NCBI RefSeq assembly: GCF_000275845.1
Contig: NW_006766937.1
Coordinates: 138,613 to 166,033, forward strand
DNA length: 27,421 bases
Reading direction: 5' to 3'
From: Dichomitus squalens LYAD-421 SS1
Lineage: Eukaryota > Basidiomycota > Agaricomycetes > Polyporales > Polyporaceae
Part shown: one piece after another, positions 19,667 through 27,421 of the stretch
Layout of the letters: every line of letters starts with the position of its first letter
Position numbering within the stretch: position 1 is the first letter of the stretch
Made by a program: the position numbers and the translations under genes
Notes under the pieces: generated by a model
Seen by the model: the letters and a program-made list of their open reading frames with translations, nothing else
Told to the model about the DNA's origin: nothing
Database searches by the model: none

Positions 19667-22600
19667 TCATCCCGGGTACCTGCGTTGGTCGTAAGCGGAG
19701 GGACGTGGAGGATTCCTCTCGTGGAGCTCGAGTGTCTGGGCGGTGAACAAAGGGGAATCCGGCGGACACCTGCTGATTCCTGCAGACACGTCCGATGCCC
19801 GCGAGGTCGCACGTGAGTGCTCTTCGGAGACCGGATTGGTCTCGTAGTCTGACTCAGGTGGTGGCGAATGACCATCCGGAGCTATACACGACCCAGTCAG
19901 CTCGTCCCCCAACACAATACACAGACTAGAAGACCCACAGCAAGAGCGCACGTGATCTGAGGTGAGGTTGAACGAATCTCCGAGTTCGACGAACATATCT
20001 TCCCCTAATGCACCAGAATTAATCGCTCAGCTATCATCGGAAAGCTGAAATCGGTACCCACGTTTTGTGAAAATTGCGCACGGACCGATGCGCGGGCTCG
20101 GAGCGGGAGCATGCTTGCTGCAGACATCCTGCTCGACCGACCTGTCTGCTTCTGCTGGACGAAACATCGCATCCTCCCAATCCGGCTCGGACTCGTATTC
20201 CCGCACGGCGGAGAGAGGCAGCGAGGCAAACTCGCCGCTGAACGGCGTACCGATCCCGAGGGATCGATCGTCGCTCTCCGCCGTCGAGGAGGTGAAGACC
20301 GATTCAGCCCCGTCGGACGAGACAATCGAGCCCCTTCGAGCATCGTGGGTGGACGTCTCTATCAGCGGAGACGATGGCGTGGCCGGGTCTCGAAGAGTCG
20401 GAGGGGTGACATTGTGATTTGGCGTCGCAGAGGGGGTGTAGTGGGGGTACGCGGACAATGGTAAGTCCTCTCCGCGGTCTGGACCTGGAGGATCACCGAC
20501 GGCGAAGAGGCCGTCTGCGATCGAGGACCATCGTTCGAGGAGCCACATGAGGACCGTGTGGCGCGTTGTCGCTGGGCCCCCTGCGAGTGCACGTCCGAAC
20601 ATGCGTGAAATGTCGTCGAGGGCCATGCCATTGTCTGGACACAGCAGCAAGAGAACAAAGAAACCGGATAGGTACGCGAAGAGCGAGCAGAGCGGAGGTG
20701 TGGCCAGTCGCAGGAGATGTTGGGCGATCCGGATCTGGATATCCTCAAGTGACGCCTCGGCGAACCGCTTCTCGCTAGGTGTCATCCACATTGGCGAAGC
20801 CGAAGAGGATGAGGCAGTGTCCGAACACGCCCGGGAACGAGAGCGTGAAACCCTCAGGGAATGCGACGCATGGGACGGAGCGAGGAAGTGCGCGCTGCCC
20901 TTAGGATAGCCATGAACGGGTCTCGGATGATGCAGCTTCTCGTCTCCCGAAGTTTGCTGCTCGCGCAACTCGGTAGGTACGACGCAAAGACAATGCAGTG
21001 CGATGATGATATTCTCGTCAAGGAGGGGCTCCGGGAGACCATCTAAGTACGACTTCAGGAGGGCGCACACGTCCGCCGTAGACTCCTTGCGGAGCGATGC
21101 ACGGGTATTGGACGGGGTTGGCATGCATGGAGGACAGAGAGGCCCCGATTCGGGCCCCTTGAAGAACGACGTCGGGCGGTCAAATACAGTCACGAGTTTT
21201 TCCAGCCTAGAACGATTTGGTACAGCGCGGAAGAGGCCTTGCTCGTAGATCCCTGCGTCATTCACACTTTAGCTACGACTTCACGGGAAGATGCAGTGTG
21301 CTGTTACCTGTACGGTTCAGCTCCTCGATGCATGCGTAAACGACCCAGGGAATAGGATGTTGATAACCGCCTATCACGGTGGACATCGAAGCGCACTTGA
21401 CTGCCACACATACCGGGGAACCGAAGGTCGCTATGCGGTAATCGCATTGAAGTTAGGCCCAGCATACTTGATGTAAATTGTACATACCAGCTGTACAACC
21501 CTCCTGTTCTGTAAGAGCGTCCAGGCCCAAGGCCGAGCTCCGGCGGCCGTAGATCGCCCATTGCTCATGGACGCGTTGCACATCAAGGCACTCGCCAAGC
21601 CGAACGCTATTGCGGTCTAGAACGGTCTCCAGAGAGCGCAACAGACCATGTGGATTCGAAGGGGAGTACACGGGGATGGAAGCCGGTTGAGAAACCGAGC
21701 GAGGGCGAGTCAAATCTGGAGGCGCGAGTGACATCTTCATAGGTATGCGCACGGAGTGCGGTCGCGAACGTGTACCCCGCGCGGGTATTGGACCAGAGCC
21801 AGAGAAGTCAGGATAGTGCCATCGGGGAGGACTATCGGACCGTCTTGGTGGCGCTCTCTCCCCCGTCACCTCAAGACCGCAGGACTGGTCCTGCCAGCTC
21901 GGCCCTCCAGGGTTGCCTTGGGGGAAGGAAGGTCGGGAAAAGAAGAACGGACCTTGGCCACACGCCCGCGCGAGCCGCTCAGACTCCATGTCGACCGTGG
22001 ACATTACGTGGAGCTTTGCGTGTGCAAGGGAGGATGGCATGGTCGGCCTTCCGCGTTGCCTGTGGTAGGGGACCGTGCCGGAAGCGTGAGACGAAGGGCT
22101 TGTAACGGCGGCGATCTCTGGGCCAGCGAGGGCCGCTTGAAACGACGGAGGGCACGATATAGCGGGCGCGGAACCGGGGGTGATCGCGCGCTCGTAGTCT
22201 ATAATAAGCTCTGGCTCGCGTTGGTCGAGGGGCGGGAGATAGGGGGACGGCACGGTCGACAATCGGAGACTGGCGGCTGCGGCTGCGCAGCTTATGGCCG
22301 TATCAGCACTCTGAACATCGCGTTGGTGTTCGACTGTTGTAAGATGCTCGTCAAAGCTAGCATGGCTGGCCAGTAGATCGCGCGGTGTTTGCCCATGGAA
22401 CGACAGTGGTGCCGGCAGTGCATCCGTGTGCGCGAACCACGACATCGATGTGCGCTAGGCTGTTCCAGCAAACTGGGCGCCAGTGGTTGAGTGGGACCGA
22501 ATTCCGTTGATGACGCAGACGAGTAAAGGAGGCTCCGGGCTGTCCAAGATAGAGTGGGTGTACAGAGAAAAAAGCCGGCAGAGGCTGACCTACGGAGCAA

Positions 22601-23497
22601 GGGCATGAGGGGTAGGCGAATGCGTGCGCGCGCCAGACGCGGTCCAGACTAGGCCACATACCTCGCCCGCCTCCGGCCTCGATCACATCGTGGCCAGTCT
22701 CCGTCGTTCGCACGCACAGTACTCTCACGAGCATGCAAATTGGGGTGGCAGGTTCCGAGTCCGGTCGTGTGCTAGAAGCCCCTTCCCCCTGAAGGCCGTG
22801 ATCGGCGCTCGATGCCGCGGTATTGAGTCGGCAGCCACCTGTCAGACGACGCTACTATCCCGAGAAGTAATCGGAGCCATCCCGATACATGGTACGCGTG
22901 CTGGCTTCAGGCAACAGTTTGGTGACAGGCTTCGCTCCCAGTGATGCCGCGAGACTGACCATAGCATATATGTAACGGATACCTTGGCATCCCTTTGCGA
23001 CGCCCGTGTCGAAGATCCTACGAGAGGAGACAGAACGTTCCAGTCTCACCTTGGGGGCCGTGTTGCGCCGATGTGGTATACAGGCCACTGCGGTTCGGGA
23101 GTATGCAGACACAGAAGCATCTGAACAAAACGATCACAAAAACCATACAGCGAGACAGCATCTTCGGTCTGGTGAATCCTTTGGGCCCGTATGCCGTATT
23201 GAACGAGACTAGGATACTCACAAGTGGCTGCGGGGAGTAATCGATCCTGATGCTGCCTGTTCTGTGACGCCTTGGTCTCTGAACCGATAGCTCAAGGGCA
23301 TCAAGAGCGACTGCCGCGACTCGGACTGCAGGCTCACAGGCTCAACACGGAAGGCACGAAATTCGCCTGCCGTAGAGAGATATGATTCTGGAAAACCTAT
23401 AAGAAGGAGGAATGGGCATAGGACTCACGCAGAGACGTACATACACCAGCTCAGGATCCTCGGGGATCTGTCCGAGACATCGATCCGGGGACTGCAT
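19667..23497 (-). CDS. RhoGAP-domain protein, ten exons, 1124 aa
   Basis: Would speed GTP hydrolysis by a Rho-family GTPase at sites of polarised growth. Exons, all minus: 23497-23437, 23396-23222, 23178-23050, 23017-22896, 22838-22662, 22589-22498, 22454-21488, 21430-21308, 21252-20062, 20004-19667. Phases agree at every junction and the sum is exactly 1125 codons. The RhoGAP domain lies at about 577-865: FGSP start, CIEELNRTG, arginine finger in YEQGLFR (Arg624), LLKSYLDGLPEPLL, then NGMALDDISRMFG and LLERWSSI. Exons 7-10 are secure. Exons 1-6 rest on phase and donor quality only. The intron at 23049-23018 is just 32 nt, and introns at 23436-23397 and 22497-22455 are 40 and 43 nt, so the N-terminus needs transcript support. 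Residues 1-570 show no domain I can name. The C-terminal tail is Ser/Thr/Pro-rich and acidic. It could be two models if the N-terminal exons belong elsewhere. Confidence 0.82.
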
Positions 23498-23577
23498 GTC
23501 AACGCCTCATCCGCAGTGCTGCCGTGAGTTCTTGCTTTATGGTGCCGGTCTGCGCAAGGTGGTAAAAAGAGAATTGA

Positions 23578-23583
23578 TATATA
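23578..23583 (-). promoter_or_regulatory. Possible TATA box of the RhoGAP gene
   Basis: TATATA (GATATATAG on the plus strand) lies about 81 bases upstream of the proposed first ATG at 23497. This supports that start over the in-frame ATG at 22445 inside exon 7. Confidence 0.4.
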
Positions 23584-24131
23584 GTAGAGTCATGCGTGGT
23601 AGTTCAAACGTTCAAGTTCAATGGCGCAGCTAAATCTTCTCTAAACGGCTAGGCCGGCGGCATCCGGGATCAACTGCCCACCGAATCTAATCTAATCTAC
23701 TATCTCTGCCTTTGACTGAAGAAGTTCGAGGGCAAGCGGGCACAAATGGGATTCGCGTTTGGCCGGTGCAAACGCGTGCCGTACACAGTAGATAAAATAC
23801 ACCGCATATACCGGTACGAAAGATAGCTAAATAGGGGCAGATAAGGGCGCGGGTATCCGTCGGGGGGGCGGGACCTGTGGCGCTCGTTCTGCGAGCTCGC
23901 CATCTTGACGCCAGGATTCCAACATTGACTTCATTGAGCCCTCCGTCAATCGCAGTGCGTAGGTCGCTGCGGGGCCAAAAATGGATAAAAGTTCACGGTC
24001 TGGTATGATAAGTAATAGGTGTAGCAACGCTCATTGCATCAAGCCGGAGTCCATGCCCACACCATAGCTACAATAGTAGTCCAAGATCTCTCAAGAAGTC
24101 CATCGTAAACAGTCCATCGCACGCTTCTAGC
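23584..24131. other. Spacer between RhoGAP promoter and Ser/Thr-rich gene
   Basis: Short open frames only. It contains a CTAATCTAATCTA repeat at about 23687-23699. It should hold the RhoGAP upstream region and the 3' end of the neighbouring minus-strand gene. Confidence 0.55.
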
Positions 24132-24752
24132 TCACAGCGCGAGCCCAGCACCCGCGAGCACCCCGAGGACAGCCACCCCAACAGACGTCAGCCCTGAAAG
24201 GCCCTGGGCCACAGCGCCGTTGTTGTTTGTGCCCGTGCTCGTGCTGCTCGCAGCGGCGGAGGTTCCGGTTCCCGAACGCGATCCCGACACACTGTTCGAG
24301 GCTGGCGTCGTAGTGGTGAATGCGACGGTGGTCGAGACGCCTCCCGTGCTCGAGACGGAGCCAGAGACTGGAAGACCCGTGTCGGATAATGAGAGTGCGG
24401 TGCTCGTGCCAGAAGGGTCCACGCCGGACACCGACGTCGTCACCGTGTCAGTGTTCGTGAGCAGCGTGTCGGTGCTTTCCGTAGGAGCGGAGGTAGCCGT
24501 GTCTGTGGGTACCGACGTGGAAGCGGAAGCGGGTATGGTCGCGGTGTCAGTGCCTGTGGGCACCACGATCGATGTGTCACTGAGGATCGTTTCTATGAAG
24601 GGAGCATAAGTGGGAGAAGTTGGGGAGGTAGCGAAGAGGCCCGTACCCGTTGGAAGTACGACATCTGTTGAGGTCGCGCCCTGCGGAAGGGCGGTAACGC
24701 CGGCGAAGGCGAGGGCGAAGGAGAGAACGACGAGCTTGGCGTTGGCAAGCAT
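24132..24752 (-). CDS. Ser/Thr-rich GPI-anchored cell-wall protein, 206 aa
   Basis: A structural or adhesive protein of the hyphal wall is the likely role; no catalytic domain is visible. It is a single exon. Residues 1-21 form a signal peptide (MLANAKLVVLSFALAFAGVTA) followed by LPQG. The mature part from about 22 to 180 is dominated by Thr, Ser, Pro and Val in short irregular TDT / TSV / TGT units and would be heavily O-mannosylated. It has no cysteine. The end is a small-residue site (TNNNGAVAQG) and a hydrophobic tail closing in GAGLAL, as for GPI transfer. The start is fixed by the signal peptide and a TATA box about 100 bases upstream. Such proteins evolve fast, so homologues may be restricted to close relatives. 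Confidence 0.82.
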   Translation of the reverse strand: MLANAKLVVLSFALAFAGVTALPQGATSTDVVLPTGTGLFATSPTSPTYAPFIETILSDTSIVVPTGTDTATIPASASTSVPTDTATSAPTESTDTLLTNTDTVTTSVSGVDPSGTSTALSLSDTGLPVSGSVSSTGGVSTTVAFTTTTPASNSVSGSRSGTGTSAAASSTSTGTNNNGAVAQGLSGLTSVGVAVLGVLAGAGLAL

Positions 24753-24850
24753 TGCGAGGTATGTGTTATGCGGGAGGATGAAGGAAGGAAGAGTCGGTCG
24801 TTATGGAGTCGGACGAGACAGGAGATGCTACCTGCTCGTCAGCCTATGAG

Positions 24851-24857
24851 TATATAT
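24851..24857 (-). promoter_or_regulatory. TATA box of the Ser/Thr-rich wall protein gene
   Basis: The minus strand reads TACATATATAC about 99 bases upstream of the ATG at 24752. This is the only AT-rich motif in the near promoter. Confidence 0.5.
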
Positions 24858-25295
24858 GTACTGCAGTGAGCGCACATACGAAACACGGGCGTAACTCACC
24901 ACCCTGTAGAGACTCGAAGTGACAATCCAATCCACAGTGGCCGCAGTTGCTGTGCGCACTACAAAGCATCGACTGCGCACGCCACAACACGAGACTACCG
25001 GAGAATCAGAAGTGGAGTCCGTCGCCGCCCTCTGCTTGCCTCAACGGTGCAGAACGCACAGGAGTGGAGCCGCTTGTCGGTGGACAGCTTCACTTGCTGT
25101 GCTGCGCAGCGCACCCCAAACGATGGATGGTGTGTCAACCGTGCACCCCATTCGAGGACAATCATGTTTGACTGTCGTCCGGCTTCTTCTCCCCGTTGCG
25201 ATGCGGCTCGGTGGACTGCACGGGAATGGACGAGACCGGACACTTGACGTCACTGGTCTATCGCTTCGGCGCTCCAGTGGGACATCTTCCTACCG
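24858..25295. other. Upstream region of the wall-protein gene; no other gene seen
   Basis: A 168-codon open frame on plus (24919-25425) runs straight into the terminal repeat of the element at 25298, has no good start context and no domain, and is not called. Confidence 0.55.
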
Positions 25296-25297
25296 TA

Positions 25298-26008
25298 CTA
25301 GTATGACCCCAGAAGCTACGGCCCATAACGTATTTCATGAATATCTCCCTCCCATCCTCTCCGATACATGTCAGACTTTGCATACTTCATTCGCATCCTG
25401 GATAGTACATACGTGTGAAATATGAAGAAAATCGGTGGAGGTTTGCATTGAGCATCGCGGAATTACACGTCTGACCCCAGAAGCTACGGAAAAGCGCCCA
25501 GAGATTGTCATGGATGGTCACAATGCCGAAGACTGCCGATTCGAACACCGCTGTTATCAGTCGTTTGATAGCGAAGTTGGCCGAGGCAACACTGTCGAAG
25601 CGCTCAGATTGAAAGTCAGCTTTATCTCGGTCAGCGGCTGAATGTCACGCTCGAGAGACCTCTTCTCATCCTTCGAATACCGCCACCCGGAATCCTTCGG
25701 AGACTGAACAAGAAAGTTCATTGAAGATGTTTAGAACACTTTGCAGAGTTACAGAAAGATCGGCGGTGCAGATTTTTTTGTGGCAACTCACCAAGGTCAG
25801 TAAACCCTTGAAACCCTACTGAGATTGACTTGTATCGGGAGCAAATCCCTTCCGATTTCCTTCGTTCTTTTTTACAATGATATTTTGGAAGTACATCGTC
25901 TTGTGCGTAACCCGTGCACACTTTTTGACAGGGAAATGCGAGAAATGGAGGCGTGTCAGTAGCTTCTGGGGTCAGGCGCTTAATCCGTAGCTTCTGGGGT
26001 CACACTAG
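25298..26008. mobile_element. Non-autonomous DNA transposon with nested terminal inverted repeats (711 bp)
   Basis: The left end CTAGTATGACCCCAG.. (25298-25321) and the right end (25985-26008, reverse strand CTAGTGTGACCCCAG..) match over 24 bases with one mismatch. TA lies directly outside each end (25296-25297 and 26009-26010), as left by Tc1/mariner-like or pogo/Fot-like insertion. The core TGACCCCAGAAGCTACGG recurs inside: direct at 25472-25489, and inverted as CTGACCCCAGAAGCTAC at 25975-25959. The left inner copy is followed by AAAAGCGCC and the right outer copy by ATTAAGCGCC, so it resembles the right outer end more than the left outer end does. This points to a nested or rearranged insertion. 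The interior is AT-richer than its flanks and carries no transposase-like frame, so movement would depend on an enzyme encoded elsewhere. Confidence 0.8.
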
Positions 26009-26233
26009 TATAGGAGCTACAGCGAGACGCAGCCCCGGGGCCCATTTTGATATAGAACACCTTCGCCTGGTTCTAATGTGCGAAAGCAAAGACTTGGAGT
26101 TCTGCCAGTGACACAACCTGTTTCGGCGCTCGTGTGCGGCGACGCCCACGGGCCGCACTCGGAACCGTAGGCAATCCCGCCGATTAGGGCACGGTGAAAC
26201 TCGCGATCGAGATTGACCTATGCATATTAGCCT

Positions 26234-26255
26234 ATGTAATTTACATGTAATTTAC
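26234..26255. repeat. 11-bp tandem repeat
   Basis: ATGTAATTTAC occurs twice head to tail without mismatch in an AT-rich patch. Function is unknown. Confidence 0.7.
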
Positions 26256-26791
26256 CGTTAAATCTGCAGACGTCCGAAATGGTGGGTCAATTTGTGTCAG
26301 TCAACTACTCAACGCTGCTCATGTGACACAAGCCATATCGCATGTGAGGCATCGTTTGATATGCATCAAACCGGCGGCATTATAGTCCAAATTACAGTAA
26401 GTGCTCGCCCCGCCCCGCAAGAGTTGAATCAGTGTGGCGGTAATGTTGCATATCTTATCTGCTAATGATTGAGGGTCTTAGCAGACAGATTACCCATTGT
26501 CGTCGACTCAAGGTGTTTCACGTCGGAAGGCACGCCGGATATCCAGGGTGTCCTGCATGCGCACAAGTCTGGCATGAGACTACGAGCTATTGGTGGACGA
26601 GTTGGGTCCAGAGTATGGCGGAGGTTTTGCAGATAGAACCCTAGGCGGCAGCTTCTTCAATAAGCCTGACTTTTGTTAGCGCCGATCTTCTGCCGAAGAT
26701 CCGTCCAACCAGAGGTGTGCGGGTCAAGACTCGACCCCTTGACCCTCTCGGCTTGACCCCGCACCGCATGAAGCGCCAGATTACGGTGGCA

Positions 26792-26931
26792 GGGAACATG
26801 CAGGGAATCTGCGTATTCCACGCATATTACCCACGGATTCCCCAGTAAATTCCCCCTTGATGGGAATCTGCTGGGAACATGCACATCCTCTCCAGATTCC
26901 CTCAACATCCCCAACCGCTTCTGCAGATTCC
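26792..26931. repeat. Cluster of GGGAAYMTGC motifs on both strands
   Basis: GGGAACATGCA and GGGAATCTGC stand side by side at 26792-26812 and again, in swapped order, at 26862-26883. The complement CAGATTCC follows at 26893-26900 and GCAGATTCC at 26923-26931. The arrangement looks like a small decayed repeat rather than coding sequence. Confidence 0.5.
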
Positions 26932-27194
26932 AATTGCAAGGGGGACTTGCCTGCCCAAAATCACTTATCCGACCGCGATGACGTCGTCGCATGGTCCAAT
27001 ATCGACCTGCCATTGTATCTATTCACATCTTGACTTCGTACTTCTTGCATCCCCTCTGTATGCCTATCTCCCCCTTAAGTGGTACGTACTGACCATTGAC
27101 TCTCGGATGACAGGCAGGTGTTCTCTCATACGGGCATATGTTGATTAGGGCAATAGTACGTCTCTAGTGTTGCGTGTGAAGTAGTATAAGTCTG

Positions 27195-27421
27195 ATGGCA
27201 TCTAGCAGGTTGTCCCACATTCATCGATCATCATCGATCAAGACTGTGAGTATCCAGATTCAACATTACAGTGCACTGCTAATCCTGTTCAAGCAGAACT
27301 CGATTACCGACATGGTGAGTGCATATATGCACATATCTTCAGTATTGCGTGTGCCATCTCAGCTGTGTCTGATGTCCAATTGTAAGTAGGTGTCACTGCG
27401 CTGGCGGCTATGGGTACGAGT
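27195..27421 (+). CDS. Possible 5' end of a gene running off the right edge
   Basis: ATG at 27195 opens a 51-nt exon (MASSRLSHIHRSSSIKT) ending at a GTGAGT donor. A 48-nt intron ends in CAAG at 27293. A 21-nt micro-exon (QNSITDM, 27294-27314) ends at a second GTGAGT donor. A 75-nt intron ends in GTAG at 27389, and frame stays open to the window edge (VSLRWRLWVR). All three pieces are in phase 0. Too little is visible to name a family, and two good donors in a row are the only real evidence. Confidence 0.3.

Larger units (their letters stand above)
26011..27194. other. AT-richer spacer with short repeats, no supported gene
   Basis: It holds a perfect 11-bp tandem repeat ATGTAATTTAC at 26234-26255 and a cluster of GGGAATCTGC / GGGAACATGC motifs around 26792-26931. 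A 118-codon minus frame at 26657-27013 spans that cluster but has no domain. No gene is supported before 27195. Confidence 0.5.

Noticed and set aside
24919..25425. 168-codon open frame on plus
   Set aside because: It crosses the left terminal repeat of the TA-flanked element without change of character and has no protein-like features.
26657..27013. 118-codon open frame on minus
   Set aside because: It covers the decamer repeat cluster; the apparent protein repeats are explained by those DNA motifs.

Overview
This window is nuclear DNA from a filamentous basidiomycete, most likely a wood-decay polypore-type Agaricomycete. The coding regions are broken by many short GT-AG introns, mostly 40 to 90 nt, with CTRAC/CTNAC-like branch sites. 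The recognisable families are fungal: an F-box/WD40 protein, a winged-helix O-methyltransferase of the FANN type, a CFEM surface protein, a Ser/Thr-rich GPI protein and a RhoGAP. Nothing looks bacterial, mitochondrial or viral, and I found no convincing tRNA, rRNA or CRISPR array.

Layout. (1) Positions 1-3536 are poorly characterised. They hold a strong hairpin at 167-227 and two hypothetical spliced genes in divergent orientation: 942-1671 on minus and 1754 to about 2349 on plus. No family could be named for either. (2) Positions 3537-9180 hold a tandem duplication of an F-box/WD40-propeller gene. Copy A keeps the F-box half but carries two frame-breaking changes. Copy B has lost the F-box half, starts exactly where a TTAA/CTTAA palindromic tract ends, and carries another frame break. 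Each copy is intact where the other is damaged. (3) Positions 9181-11382 are mostly empty, with a 190-bp inverted-repeat element candidate at 10313-10502. (4) Positions 11383-13498 encode a complete nine-exon SAM-dependent O-methyltransferase of 536 aa. (5) Positions 15008-16374 on minus encode a GPI-anchored CFEM protein of 212 aa with unusually long, repeat-bearing introns. (6) Positions 16505-19011 are GC-rich with no gene I can support. A possible 53-aa gene with a good TATA box lies at 19012-19173 on minus. (7) Positions 19667-23497 on minus encode a RhoGAP. I reconstructed ten exons whose phases agree throughout (1124 aa). (8) Positions 24132-24752 on minus encode a single-exon Ser/Thr-rich GPI-anchored wall protein of 206 aa. 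(9) Positions 25298-26008 are a previously unlabelled DNA element: 24-bp terminal inverted repeats (23/24 identical), TA on both sides, and a second inner pair of the same motif. (10) The right edge (27195 onward) may hold the first micro-exons of a gene that leaves the window.

The genes do not form one pathway. The O-methyltransferase stands alone, without a synthase, P450 or transporter beside it, so a biosynthetic cluster is not supported here. The CFEM protein and the Ser/Thr-rich protein would act at the cell wall or plasma membrane, and the RhoGAP would act on Rho-family GTPases in polarity. The most distinctive signals are the complementary decay of the F-box/WD40 pair at a repeat boundary and the nested-terminal-repeat element at 25.3-26.0 kb.
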